The notes beneath the pieces were generated by a model. The model did no database searches. It was not told the origin of the DNA and was given only the letters and a program-made list of their open reading frames with translations. A DNA stretch of 64,000 nucleotides, taken from positions 51,783,570 through 51,847,569 of the forward strand of contig OX579634.1 in NCBI GenBank assembly GCA_951230915.1, in the 5' to 3' direction. This DNA comes from Antitrichia curtipendula. Taxonomy: Eukaryota > Streptophyta > Bryopsida > Hypnales > Leucodontaceae. Position 1 is the stretch's first letter. The number at the start of each line of letters is the position of its first letter. This document shows positions 24,390 through 36,823 of the stretch, in pieces. The translations under genes and the position numbers were made by a program.

Positions 24390-25270
24390 GTAAAACTTTT
24401 TGAAACTTTCTCATAAGATAGAAAAAGTTATAAGCTTTACGAAAATGTAATTTTTATTTCAATTGGTGTTTTGGAGCAAAAGTTATATCACAATAATTAC
24501 AGAGTTGAACTTGGCAAGTAGCACTAAAAACCCACAAAAATCCAAAATAAAAATTTCAAATTTCTTTCTTCAAATATGATATTTTTTTCGACATGTGAAG
24601 CTTTGATTCATTCCATTTGGATTAGTGATGAGAAAGTTATAGGGAATCTTACTTTTTAGGCAATCTAAGTGTCTTCTTGAAAAAATAACTTACATGATTC
24701 ATTTTTTAATGCAATTTTCATAATTTTTTAAAATAATTGTTTGACAAGGTTAAATTTGTTTACTAGAGCAATCTCACAACTTAGATTTTTGTGTTTCAAT
24801 TCCATCTTAGAGCTATTAATGATTTAGTATTTTGTTCAATCTTGAACCTACTTCCACTTAACAATTTTTTAAAGAATGAAAATTAAAAGTTTTAAATTTT
24901 AAATTTCTAAATTTCTAAACTTCTAATTTAATTCTTCAACATAAATTTTTTTTTTAATTCAAAGTCCTTAGTGCAAATTTTTCTCACAAATGGAGGTCAA
25001 AGTCATCTGAAGTTGTAGGCTAGCATTCAAAAAATCTTTTTCTACAACTTTGAATGCTAACTTCCAATCTATATGGTCAAATTTCATGAAATTTTTACCA
25101 CATGATTTAAGATAAGTAAAGTACAAGATCCTATGGTTAGATACTAATTTATTTTATTTTTTACTTGGATGAATACAATAAAAATGACAATTTTAAGTGG
25201 TTTTTGACAGAAAAATGGCTTGGTGATTAAGTACCTTCCTAAGAATTTAAATGAAGATATTCTACTCTCT
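24390..25270. repeat. Dispersed non-coding repeat R1, copy 1
   Basis: It shares an ordered series of words with 26000-26690, 35690-35917 (continued at 52798-53034 and 54190-54262) and 62094-63027: AGCAAAAGTTAT, AAGCTTTGATTCATT-CATTTGGAT, GAAAGTTAT, CTTGAAAAAATAACTTA, TCAATTTTCA, AGAGCTATT, TTTAACAATTTTT and AAGATCCTATGGTTA. No coding potential. Confidence 0.65.
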
Positions 25271-25999
25271 AATGAATAGTGTCATTGAAGGCTTAAATAA
25301 GAAAAAATGCTTACAATTCCTTGAATTTATATTAGTGTAAAGAAACAATCTTTAGTCTTTTTAATTCATACACATAACTCAAATTTGTATCAATATCTAT
25401 AAAGTTCATGTTGCATTACCAAGATTCATATATTTTAACTTCTGAAGGATGGAGGATATTTTTCAAGTGAAAATTTTGTTTAAAACTTCTATTTTTTGAT
25501 ACATTGACCAAAATTGATTTTTATTTTTGAATTTCAATTAAATTTTTTCTAGAGTATTATGAAAATGTATGAAAAGGTTTTTAGCCTAGTTGACTTGATT
25601 GTGTGAATTACAAGACTATAACAATAGAAGTTTGAGAAAAAAAATTTCATCATAGCCAAGTAAATCAATACACTTCAATTCCTCTTGGAGTGAGGTTTTT
25701 GCTCTCCTTAAATTGAGTCTCTACACCACTGAGTAACACATCTTGGTTAGATGCATATTTGCAAAATTTTGGAAGCAAATAAGGAGGTTACCTTATTCTA
25801 AATCACCTTACAATATGAGGAAGTCAAACAATTTATCAATACACTATTCATTTTTTGATGATTTCTTGTGCACTCAAGGATTTGTTCTTTAATCCCTAAA
25901 GTCCTAATATCCCCTCAAGGAACAAAATGGATTTTTGACACGCTCCTACAGTTTCAATATTTGTTGCGATTACATGAATTTTTTTTGTGAAGATAAAAA
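25271..25999. other. Spacer between R1 copies
   Basis: AT-rich, nothing recognised. Confidence 0.3.
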
Positions 26000-26690
26000 A
26001 ACACTTTAGCTTTCCAAAAATTTAATTTAATTTCAGTCGGTGCCCGAAAGCAAAAGTTATGGCACAAAAAGCCCTTTGTTTAGTTCGATGGGCAAAAAAA
26101 ATCCTCAAAAAAATTAAAATAAAAAATTTTAAAATTATTTTTTATATAGATTGTATTTTTACCTACATGAAAATCTTTGATTTAATCAATTTGGATTTGT
26201 TATGTGAAAGTTATGGGCAATCTTGTTTTGTAGACAATCAAAGCATCTTCTTGAAAAAATAACTTATAGGATTCATTTCTGAATTCAATTTTCACAATTT
26301 AAAGAAAAAAATTGAAGTTTCACAAGGTTAAATTTTCTTGTTAGAATGAAATAAAATTCTCTTAGAATTGTAAGCAATTTGGTTTTCCCTCCAATCTTAA
26401 ACCTACTTTTATTTAACAAATTTTTAGTGAGTGAAAACTAAGAGAATTTTTTTAATTTTTTTTTAATTTTCCTAAATTCTCAATTCAATTCTTCATCATA
26501 TAAAATAAAAAATTCAAAATCACCAAAATAAAAATTTTAAGTTTATGAAGATCCAAAGCCAAAAAATGTAGTTGAGTAAGGTGCAAAAAAATTTGTGTCC
26601 TTCACTTTAAATGCATATATCTTGCAATCTACACGGTCAAAGTTTCTAAAATTTCTTCCACACTATCTTCTAAGAAGAGAGAGTCATACC
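26000..26690. repeat. Dispersed non-coding repeat R1, copy 2
   Basis: Same word order as copy 1, for example AGCAAAAGTTATGGCAC, TGTGAAAGTTATGGGCAATC and CTTCTTGAAAAAATAACTTA. It fades before the GATCC-TACGGTT end block. The short open frame at 26059 is part of the repeat. Confidence 0.65.
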
Positions 26691-26705
26691 GTCCTTGAAC
26701 CCCCT

Positions 26706-26860
26706 TCCCCTTTGAAAAATCAACCACCATACGATTTGAAAAGAAAATAATATCGCCCCTCCGAAAAATCAATAGCTATGCGATTTGAAAAGAAAACAGT
26801 TATCCCCTTTCAAAAATCAACAATCGTGTGGTTTGAAAAGAAAACAGTAATCCCACTGCC
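26706..26860. repeat. Three ~50-bp tandem repeats
   Basis: Units of the form CCCCTTT-GAAAAATCAAC...GATTTGAAAAGAAAACAGT recur three times with differences at scattered sites. Function unknown. Confidence 0.75.
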
Positions 26861-28183
26861 ATGCAATTTGACTTAAAAAAGTTGTTAGTACAGGTGCTCC
26901 ATCTACTTGAATCATCTACCTACCTTTCAAACCTACCCATGTTGTGAGGACATTGTTGGAAAAGCAAGTCTCTACATGACATTGTTTAGATCAAATCCTT
27001 GACATGATGCTTTTTATTTGGGTATCCAAACTCTTCCTATCTATGAATGTTAAATTGATAGCAACATGTGTAGACTAAAGGCTTCACATTCAAAAGTTCT
27101 AGGATTTCAACATGAGTATCCAAATTGATGCAGATTCCATCAAACATTGTTTTCCACTATGCAAAATTCTCAACAAGTGGAATGCATGCCTTGGTGCACA
27201 ATTGAAAGTCGTTGCAATTTTAAAACAAAACATCAACAAGAATGTTTTAGGATTTCTTTGTGGACAGAATTTGATACTTGACAGATAAATAGACCTCAAA
27301 GAAGACATTTGCATTTAAAAACACAAAGAAATGTGATTGATAAGTTGCATTTAAAAAACAATACTTGCACTTTGAAGATGGAAGTGTTGGCTACATGTTT
27401 ATTGTGCTTTGATTGAAGTAGTGTGGTAGTGTGTCTAAAGCGGTGATTGCGGGACTATGAAGAGTAAATTATAGTCTCTCATTAGATCGTTGTTGTTGTG
27501 TTTTTTGAGAATTGAAAATTTTAATGTAATTTAGGGATTGTTGCAAGAAAGAATTGAGGAGGAAGGAAGTAAATTTGGAGATTGAATGTTTCAATATAGG
27601 AAATTAGAAATGATTTTTGTCCAATGGCTACATGCCATGTGTACAAAAATTATTCCCTGTCTACCCCACTATTAGGCTTGTATATAGTTTTATACTACAT
27701 GCAATTGTACAACTACAATTGAAGATTTATTAAATTTTATATTTTTTAATATTTTTTTAGAGCCCACCTGATCACTAGTAGTGCCATGTCAGATTTGGTG
27801 GTTTTCAGAATTACTTTTTAATCTCTTAAAACTTTGTTAAAAAAAAATATTATTATTATTTTTTAAGATAATAAAAATAATAAATAATAATAAAAAATTG
27901 AAATTGCCACTCTAATGTAGGACTAGTAGTACCTTGTTAGATTCTTTTATTAAAATAATAATAATATATATTTTTTTTTTGATGTAATTGCACAACTGCC
28001 TCTTGTGGCCCTCTGCAAGCCTCAATTTTTTTCTAATGTTAGAATTCAAGGAAGAATTCAAAGATTAGAAGACCAAAATATTTGTAAAGGCTTGATCATC
28101 AAAGGCCATATTTAGAGTACCATAGTAAGTACTAAATGGAATACATCATACAAGGCGGATTGAATACCTATAAACTCAACTTT
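26861..28183. other. Intergenic region
   Basis: No supported gene. The open frame 27099-27314 (-) has no motif. 27840-27970 contains AT-rich ATTATTATT and TAATAATAA simple repeats. Confidence 0.35.
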
Positions 28184-28400
28184 AACCCTTAACCGACAAG
28201 CTCATAATTGTAGAAATTATTTGTTTTGTCACTGTGTGAATTGTTGGATTAAAATAATGCAAAAGTATTCATTGGAAGACAAACTACTATAGATGATCTT
28301 TCCTTTTCACACAAAATTGGGAGGATGAATAGTTTGCACTCTATCCTACAAGGAGAGACTCTTTGTCATTTATTGGCCAAAAAGTGTCTTCAGTGGCATT
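28184..28400. mobile_element. MITE, second copy of the family at 2235-2467 (opposite strand)
   Basis: It begins CTTTAACCCTTAACCGACAA and matches the reverse complement of 2235-2467 through words such as GTGTGAATTGTTG, AAAATAATGCAAAAG and GATGATCTTTC. The right end has drifted. Confidence 0.6.
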
Positions 28401-29095
28401 TATGGGTTCACAATTCAAATACAAGTAAATTAAAAAGATGGAGCTTTTGACATATTAAAATGTATTTATCCAATTTTCAAAGTCCTTACACAACAATGTG
28501 AAATAAATCTCTGCAGTAATTGCATCTGACACGTCCAAAAATAGCTAAACCTTGACACATGCATATATATTGGGTCTCCTCAACGCCATTAGATATTTTT
28601 TCCGGCTGTATTTGTCCTAGTTTGAATACTACAGAATGGCAGCAAGAAGAGGACCGAAACTTTTGCCATTTCAATAAGCCTTGCCTTCGGTAGGTGTCCA
28701 TTGTAGTACAGAAAGGTTTAAGATCCTCGTAAAGTATAAGCTATTTCAACAACCTTCTCTCACAATAAGCGTGCCAAAGTGGCAATTCGTGTCCATCAAC
28801 TGAGGGATACCCTACTATGCTACCAATTACGACTACTTTGGAAATAAATAGAAAAATTATAGAATTATACAACAGTACCGCATGCTAATCGATTCAAAAA
28901 TACACTGTTAAAAATGCTCCTTAGTTTCTTGGAAAAATCGTCTGGCAAATCAAGAACGCCGTCTACATCGGTCATCCTGCTTGAACTGTGAGGAAGGCCT
29001 TCGGCAACCCACAACTCACCGAGCTACTGACTATGAAAACCACAATGTGAAAGAATGAGAAATCGCAAAATTTGTAATGTCAAACTATCGCAATA
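28401..29095. other. 3' flank of NAA50
   Basis: Probably includes the NAA50 3' UTR on the minus strand. An open stretch at 28486-28701 (-) shows no family motif. Confidence 0.35.
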
Positions 29096-30530
29096 TCACG
29101 AGTCCCCATTGGATTTACCAGGAGGTACTAAGGTCTTGGATAAAACATGGCAATGGGGCGGGTCAATCCGTTTGTAGTAGTTTTTCAATGTGTCGGTAAT
29201 CTCAAAACCAAACTGCCTGTAAAATTCTATCGCCTCGTCGTTGTTAATCTGGACATGCAGATAAACTTCCACGATGTTGGGATCTTCCTTGCACAGATCC
29301 AACGCATTTTGAAGCAGCTTTGAGCCTGCGCAAAGCAGCGGCAAAAAAATTTCATCAGCACGTATAAGGATGACCCATCATAGGTCTTGCTGCAAGTCCA
29401 AGGTCCCGGATCTGGACTAGACAAGAAGATCGAAGCGCTTTCACTCCATTACACATCTGAAATGTAAGCACAAACCTCTCCTCTCCCTGCATCTTGGATA
29501 GATATGCACTGACGTTATTGCTATACTCCCGCTTGGAAATATCGAAATTGTACCAAGAATTCCGTTCAAAATTATAGAGGATCCTTCCCAAAGATGGACG
29601 CCAGGTGAAAAGCCTGTCTTAGACTTCAGGGTGACATTAAAGACATAGGAATAGTGTATCAAAACTGTCACCCTAGACTGCCTCAAGGATACCCGTAACA
29701 ATACAGAGGAACACGTGCATTCACTGCACGACTGTGTGCAGGTGACATTACAGACAATTAACTTACCGATTCCTAATCTCCGGTAAGGGGCGAGAACGCC
29801 CAGAGTCATTATGTAGAGCCGCACGTTGCCACCATCTTTCTTTTCCAAGCGACAGGCGATTGATCCAACGCATATATCATTGTAATATGCTGAAAAAAGC
29901 TCATCCCGATTCAGAAATCACGCAACTTACAAAGAAATTATTCATAAATTCACAGCCAAGAAAAGCTAAAACTGAACCCAGTGGCTGAAAAAAAAGCAAA
30001 AGGTAATCACACCCGCAATTGCCACTGACCCCAAATCGCCACCGTGAAGTCTTCGACAGTCGGTAGATATTGATTAAGAGGATGTAGACCAACTAAAAAT
30101 CTGATAAGTGTGGGGTTTTAGGTCATCTACCAATAAACCTGTTGAAACTTCCCAACCTACGCATACATTTGTTGGTGTGTTGGAATCCTCTATCATTTGC
30201 TAACAGAACAAGAAATTTGCAAGATAGTCTTCGACTACAATCGTGTCACAAGCAAGTCAAACACACAGATGCAGATACGATACGACCAAAAATGAAAATA
30301 CCCCCCAATCTCTAAAACCCTAAACACAAGCACGTGCGAAGACAACAGAAGCCAAGTAGGGGCAGGGCAATCGTACCAAGCTTGGTGAAATCGCCGGAGT
30401 TGAGTGCATCATTGTAAAACTTGTCCTGGTACGTGACAGGGAAGATGGCCGTGTTGAGCTTGCGCAACTGCATGATATTCTTGTCGCGCACAGAGTCGAA
30501 GGAGATCGAGGCTTCCTGCGGCCGACCCAT
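29096..30530 (-). CDS. NAA50: N-alpha-acetyltransferase 50 (NatE catalytic subunit)
   Basis: Three exons read leftward: 30530-30377, 29889-29767 and 29325-29096, with GT/AG junctions; the 507 nt encode 168 residues plus TGA, the usual size of this GNAT enzyme. The ATG at 30530-30528 gives MGRPQEASISFDSVRDKN, as in plant NAA50. Visible features are the substrate-binding FPV (residues 30-32), the catalytic Tyr of RLYIMTLGV (Y77), the acetyl-CoA loop RRLGIG (88-93), the catalytic His of LHVQ (H116) and the terminal NYYKRIDPPHCHVL. The family acetylates protein N-termini beginning with Met plus a hydrophobic or Lys residue and binds the NAA10/NAA15 complex at ribosomes. A 5'-UTR intron is likely at 30732-30659 (GTAAGT...TTTTAG). 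No damage is seen; this is the only complete host gene in the window. Confidence 0.95.
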
Positions 30531-30805
30531 GGCCAGGGGCAAATGCACCCGAGAGCTTGTAATGGAAAACCCTAGAAGAGACTAGAGTCCGACCGTCCGT
30601 TCGTCCGTCGGTGACCGAAAGCCGCACCAGCAGCAGCCAAGCGACCTGTCCCTTGAACCTAAAACAGAGGTAGACGCCGTGATCTCGCAAACTCACGACC
30701 AACGCCGCGGAGACGGACGGAGGCAAACTTACAGTCGGCGGGGTGAAGGAGCCACAACGGCCTGGGGTAACTTGCATTGGATGATGCGTTTGACGGAGAT
30801 GCATA

Positions 30806-31230
30806 ACCGGTTGTTGACTTTTCAACACTAACGTGGCACCGTCCCATTGACAACCCATAACTATTATCATTACAAGTTGCAACTCATAACCTTCTTTCCT
30901 TTCAACTTGCTTCTTATACCCTCGAATCATGAAGATCAAAAGTTGTGATTGAAAATGTACAATAAATCTATTCGCCACTAGCGCAACTCATCGATTATCT
31001 AATATATAATTGGTCGTTGACTTTTCAACACTAATATAGCACCATCCTATTGGCAACCCGTCACTATTGCCATTACAAGCTGCAACTCATAACCTTCTTT
31101 CCTTTCAACTTGCATCCTACACTCTTGGATCATGAAGATCAAAAGATGTCATTGAAAAATGTACAACTAGCTATGTACGATAACCAATTCGTCGCTAACG
31201 TGGCTCATCGATTATCTAATATATAACTTG
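30806..31230. repeat. 203-bp direct tandem duplication upstream of NAA50
   Basis: The block starting near GTTGACTTTTCAACACTAA at 30813 recurs at 31016. Shared segments include CTCATAACCTTCTTTCCTTT, ATCATGAAGATCAAAAG and CATCGATTATCTAATATATA. It lies immediately upstream of the NAA50 leader, so it may include promoter sequence. Confidence 0.85.
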
Positions 31231-34149
31231 GCATGAATTGGGTCTCAATGGTGCAAAATTTCATACTCCGATGCCTAAGGTTTGGTAACTTACAAAGCGG
31301 AGGCATCAGAGCTGCATACTAGAGCATTTTTTTAACTTTTTTTTCTTCCTTTAACGTGTAAATGCCCAAGATTTTTTTTGAGCTTCTTGGAATATGCTCT
31401 AAATTAAACAAGACAACAATGTTTTGATAAGTTTTATCAATTTGCTTTGAATTGTAACTATACAAATTCAAACTAGACATATTGGAGATCACATGAGAAA
31501 AAAAAACACAATAATTTCACTAATGAATTGAAAGATTATAATGTTTGATCATGAGGGTGTTAAAATTGTGAAAGTAGTTTGAAGTCTTTCAATCCTCTTT
31601 TCACATGTTAAATCTTAAAAATTGATTACCAACAAAATATGAAGTTAAAGGGTATAACATGCATAACCCCAATCAATTTATGGCTTCTCAAAATATACTC
31701 TACAATTTTTTTAAATGAATTTCTAATGTGACTTTTTCTCCAAGATCTAGTGTATTGGAGGCTCATTTTCAAGAGCCCTCAACACTAGAAAATCAAGATT
31801 TGCAACGAACACTCTCGCACAAAAAATTTAATAGAAAAATCAATCTTGCAATGCTAAAACTAAACTTCAAAGAAAAACTTCAAAAAATGTAAATTACTAA
31901 AAATAGCAACTTGGTTAGGTTTAATTTAACTTCAAAGTTTTGTTGACACCAAAATTTGATGCCCCAGACATTTAGAAGTTAAGTTATGTGAGGGTGGCTA
32001 CCCAATCCATCATGCTCAAGTTTTTAGAACATTTGCATTCCTATCCAGATATTGACCTTCTAAATCCTTATGATTTTTCACTCAAACAGAATTAGATCTT
32101 AAATTCATTGTGATTGGAATCATCATAAAACATTTTGAATAGACATAAGAAAATTCAAATTTAGACACTGGAAAACCACTCCAAAAGCAAAGCTTCAAGA
32201 GAGAAATTATAGAGGCTTTGACAAATCACACTTACCAAAGCAAATTTGACCATTGCACTTGAAATATAACATTATAACATTAGACCATAAATATGGTCTC
32301 AAAGTTCAAAATTATAATAAAATGTAAAAAAAAATTATAATTTTTTTTGAATAATTAGATTTGATATAGGTAAACTTTACTAGACTCAAATTATTAAATG
32401 ATCAATTTTATGGCTAAAATTCAAATTAAGAGTAAAGAATTAGAAGCTATCAACATACCCTACAAGAATAAGATTTTGACCAAAAGTGTTGCAATCACCA
32501 AATGGATTTTTGGATCTGCACTTAAATCTGTAAGTCAAAGATTTATCAAAAAAATATTGGTTGAAATTATGATAAAAAAAAGTAGTCACATACAAATTTC
32601 AATTTTGGTTTCTGGATGGAGTTTATTATCTATTTAAAAAAAAATCCTTGCCTTGTAGAAATCCACATATTTTTCAATTAAATTAAATTGAGTCATTCCA
32701 AGATGCATTTTGGAAAAAGAAGGCTTTGAAAATACAAGGTTTTACAATTTTTTAGATACATTCAATTGATGAAAGATTGTCCTTCCTTAAGGATACTGTA
32801 AAAAAGATTGTGTGGGTTGATTTTGAGACAAAATCATCTTCAATTCATAAAATATTGAAAACTATAATAGGCACTACAATCAACTCAATTTGCACATTGC
32901 TGATTTAGAAGGACTTACTCTAATAGATCAAATTTAAATTTTAGGTTAATTCATTTTCTTTATAACACTTGTGGGGGTTTTGTATTCATTTGTGTCATTG
33001 CATAGAAGAGGTGGTGGTTGCCAACATGCTTGCAAACTCATGTGGTTGCAAATTTTTATTTTTAAAATTTTATTATAATTCTAACAAAAATATTATTACT
33101 AAATGCATAGTACCATATGTTGTTGAGATTCTCTATTTTACTATCATTGCATTTCAAAGTTCTAATTCAATGCTAATTATTGCTAGTTTTAGTATTTTCA
33201 ACAATTAACATTCAATATAATTGATAAACCTATACTAAAATTCTACTATATTAGTGTGAAAATAACATTAGAGTTATTATTATTTACTACAAAGACGTAA
33301 TTTTTGTATACATTATATTCATATATTTTATCATTTAATACTACTCAAATCACGTTATTTTTTTTTTGTCTGGATTTTTTAAAATATGAAAAATTACAAA
33401 GATAACATTACTACTTAGTGCAATGATAATTCCGTAATATTTATACACTAGCACAATGAAGTTTATTCCATACCATCAAAAGTTTCTACCTCCTAAGTAC
33501 AAATAAAACACACAGACTACCATTTAATTCTGTAGTTTCTCACTATACAATTTTTTTTTAATAAGAAGACAAGAGGCTAAGATATTTGACAAAATAAGTG
33601 CCAAACTCTTTGCAATTCTTGTATTTCTCATACATATCTCCATTGGTATAGAACCATTTCTTTTGCATTAGGAAAAAATTGAACCCAAGAAGGATCTACT
33701 TCATATTGCAAAAATTTGGGAGGGAAAGAACCTTTTCAAGTCACTAATTGATCCAAGATTTGCATGATGGGCTCAAATATTTTTCATGATTATCCAATCC
33801 ATCTCCAGAATCTCATTTCCATTATCCAATCCATCTTCACGATTTCTTGGCTTAGTCATAGAGGATGGCTAACACATGCTTCCCGCAAATTTTCACATGC
33901 CAAGTGGCCACTATTAGCTTTTCGTGCAACTTTTAATGGTCCTATATGGTGATTGGATTGAAGCTTGGACAACTCCATACTCACTTCAATTAGTACTAAA
34001 ATTAGTAAAAAACTCAAAGCACCTTGATGGATTTAATTCCCTTATAATGTTTCAATCAATCATTGATACTACTATGTAGATCTCCTAGTTTTCTAAAGAA
34101 TATCATGATACAATCTATTTTTTAAAAGAAGCAATAAGGCGGAGTGCCA
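31231..34149. other. Intergenic AT-rich region
   Basis: No gene supported. Open frames at 32398-32637, 32969-33208 and 33764-33952 are AT-rich chance frames without motifs. I see no clear element ends. Confidence 0.35.
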
Positions 34150-34375
34150 TTAGATGTTTTTCGGGGGCATTGAAGGGCCGTTTTAGGCTTGTTTTTAATG
34201 CTATAAACCAGCCAGTGTTGGTCAAAATAAATAATAATATTAAATATTAAAATATTATAAAAATAATTTATTATTATCTAACGTGGCAATCTCTTGGCCA
34301 CGTTAGCCTGTTGCTGAGGACAAGTTCCCACAATCCGAGAACTCGGGGGAACTTGCAACTTTTAAAACTAGTTGA
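34150..34375. repeat. Dispersed GC-richer repeat, copy 1
   Basis: It shares GAAGGGCCGTTTTAGGC-TGTT, CGTGGCAATCTCTTGGCCACGT and GAGAACTCGGGGGAACTTGCA with 36824-37090, where the wording is GAGGGCCGTTTCGGGCCTGTT, CGTGGTAGTCTCTCGGCCACGT and GGGGAACTCGCA. The family is unidentified. Confidence 0.6.
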
Positions 34376-34833
34376 ATTTCATCTAATGTAATGTAGCATA
34401 TGAGTATAGAATCTACGAGCTTATGAGCTTAGAAGTTTATATTATAGACACCTTCTATGGTTATAGATAACTATGTTATAGGTACCTATGTTATAGACTC
34501 TTTTCATGTTATATTGTGTCTATGCTATAGATATGTTGGGCCTTAAAACTACTCTTTGGGCACATGTTGTGTGAAATTTTCAAAGAATTTTTTTTTCATC
34601 CATAGTGAGCTATCCAAAATTGCTATGTTCCCAAAATCGCTATGTTGCTAAAAAAACGTATTTTGGACCTTTAGGGGTTAAGGCTGATAGACTCACGTCT
34701 TTATATTCATGTGCTAGCATCATTGGAGCAACTAGAGTAGTTGCCTCATCTACTAGTGCCTCTAAGGCATTCCTAGTCAACAAACCCTAACATACTCTTC
34801 ATTCATGATGATCTTTGGGCTAGTAGGCCAATA
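34376..34833. other. Spacer left of CACTA derivative B1
   Basis: Contains several CTATGTTATAG-type words (34440-34530). No gene. Confidence 0.3.
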
Positions 34834-35640
34834 CACTAAAAGAGAAACATGTCCGCTACAACCGACTACAATGCAACTATGTATCCTATACAACTGTCTT
34901 GCGACTGTAGCCCTTTGTATTTGCACCAGATTTGACATGAACAAAGTTATATGTTGTTGCAATTGCAAAGTAGTCGTTTAGTGAAGTTTAGAATTACAAG
35001 GATGTATCAGAAGAATTGATGTGAGGTATTCTACGTCCAGTATTCCTTACAATTGTCGATGTGGACAACTTTCTGTTTTGTAGAATCTAGTGAGTCAAAC
35101 TATAGTTGCATAGAATCTAAATTCAACCGCAATTCAATTAGAATTTAGTTTGAAAGCAACTAGATTGCAATTCAAAAGCAACTAGACTACAACTAAAGTT
35201 CAACTAGAAAACAATTACAATTGTCCCATATCAATTGTCAAGAGTACCATTAGGTTGGACATATAAGAATTGAAAATTATAGCATTCTTACATAATGAAT
35301 TTAAATTATGTGATTCCAATATTTCTACATTTGTAGACTTTTATAGTCTGTAGATTTTTAAAGCTTGTAGATTTATACAATTTGTAGATTTCTGCAGTCT
35401 ATAGAAATCACCAAATATTTAAAGTCTAAAAAATCTTAGAACTTGTAAAATCGTAAAGTTTTGTAAATTAGTGAAATCTATTTAATATCAATATTTGGAT
35501 TTGATAATCTAAAAAAGAAACTAGATCTGAAATTTTGATATTTACAAATCATAGAGATTAAAATTTCAAAATCTACAAATCTACAAATTATAGACAAGTC
35601 ATAAATGAGTTGCAAACAAGTTGTTTCTTTTAGGCAAGGG
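34834..35640. mobile_element. CACTA derivative B1 (3' end lost)
   Basis: It starts CACTAAAAGAGAAACATGTC after ATA. Bases 34834-35095 match the reverse complement of the last 250 bp of the 17.8-kb CACTA, e.g. CTACAACCGACT-AATGCAACTATGT and TGTGAGGTATTCTAC. Further right are TAGAATTTAG/AGCAACTAGA repeats and a string of AAATCTACAAATC-like words shared with B2. No TAGTG end is visible at the right, so the 3' end is deleted. Confidence 0.75.
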
Positions 35641-35689
35641 TTAGTAGAGTGGTAGTAACAACAACAAAACTGAAATATTTTTGTAATAT

Positions 35690-35917
35690 TTATTATTTTT
35701 ATAAATTATGTGGTTTAGAGTAAGATTTTGATTCATTTCATTTGGATAAGTAATGTGAAAGTTATGGAGCATCTTGTTTTGAGAAAATAATGTATTGGAT
35801 TCATCTATAAACTCAATTTTCACAATTTCAAAACTAAATCCATGCAATTCAGTTTGCTTGTTAGAAAAATCTCATATTTGGGATTAATGTATTTGAATTC
35901 TATTTTAGAGCTATTTA
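35690..35917. repeat. R1 copy 3, left part (split by LINE)
   Basis: Carries the R1 words TTTTGATTCATTTCATTTGGAT, TGTGAAAGTTATGG and TCAATTTTCACAATTTC. It ends at TTAGAGCTATTTA (35905-35917), which is the LINE TSD. The copy resumes at 52798. Confidence 0.7.
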
Positions 35918-36567
35918 TTTTATTTATTTATTTTGACACAAATGAAATGGAATTTCATTGCAAAGGAAAAATACAAATCGGCCAGCCACAAGAAGCCTGG
36001 CTGGAAGAGAACCCACCCTACCAGAGACAACACTACGGCCCGACCCAGGACAAAGAACAGCAAGAAAGCAGAGCTCAGTGGGGGGCCGTGAGGGCCCCCA
36101 CAGCTTGCCACCTCAAGCTGAGCCAAAGCCCTAACCCGCCGGGCCACCTTTCAAGGCGGTTGAAATATGAACCCCACCCTCGGCCCGGCCATCACCCACC
36201 GGGGAAGACCCTCAACCATGTCAACAAAGAAACCAAACCGACACCTCCTATCTAAAAAGTTTCCCCTTAACTTCTGCTTCTCCTCAAGGGAGGGGCACTT
36301 GAGGATGGTCACATAGTCCATTCGACTCTACCATAATCAATCATCCCACGCCAGATATGATCAATCAAAGCTAACGCTCTGGAGTCCACACTTGATTATT
36401 AAAAACGAGGTCATTAAGTTGCATCCAAAGAGTCCATAGAACTGTAGAGCAAAGTTCAAGCTAGATCCTCTTGACCTTGTTGAAATGTCAAGGGATTGCC
36501 ACCCAAAAAATCCCTTGGTGCCACGTGAGTGGCCACCACGGTCCTTGTGCCTCCCGCCCCTCAAGAG
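35918..36567 (-). pseudogene. LINE (non-LTR retrotransposon), 3' part
   Basis: Minus strand. The frame gives TLWMQLNDLVFNNQVWTPE and RGMIDYGRVEW, the last of which is typical of plant LINE ORF2 C-termini, then a GC-rich 3' UTR and an AAAT-type tail at 35935-35918. TTAGAGCTATTTA at 35905-35917 and 52785-52797 is a 13-bp TSD bracketing both LINE parts. It has stops and frameshifts and is 5'-truncated. The 5' part continues at 51482 on the far side of the 14.9-kb insertion. Confidence 0.85.
36557..36567. repeat. Left 11-bp TSD of the 14.9-kb element
   Basis: CCCCTCAAGAG, repeated exactly at 51471-51481. It is LINE sequence that was duplicated on insertion. MULE-type insertions normally give 8-12 bp TSDs. 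Confidence 0.85.
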
Positions 36568-36823
36568 GAGCGAAGCTAGTATACGAGCGTAGAGCATGGA
36601 GCATAAAAACTTAAGCTGGAATTAAAAAGAAATTCAAAATATTATGAATGTTTCTAAAACATAGTAATTTATTAGGGAGTATTTGAAAATTTGGCGAGAT
36701 TTTTTAAATTATTTATTTGAAACCTATAACCGTGGACCTAAGACCTTGTGTAATAAGATATTTTTTAATTTTTTAATATAAAATTATGATTCTGCTGTTG
36801 TGTTTATTAGTTGATTTATTTTG

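Noticed and set aside
29355..29591. Minus-strand open frames between NAA50 exons 2 and 3
   Set aside because: They lie in the intron; the spliced 507-nt reading frame with conserved motifs is clearly better.
23757..31800. CACTAGTAGAAAG (23759) and CACTAGAAAATC (31785) as further CACTA ends
   Set aside because: No matching inverted end or 3-bp TSD was found for either.
35600..35700. A 3' end for CACTA derivative B1
   Set aside because: No TAGTG end followed by ATA is visible; the end appears deleted.
35842..36255. Pro-rich 137-residue open frame (+)
   Set aside because: It is antisense to the GC-rich LINE 3' UTR and begins in repeat R1.
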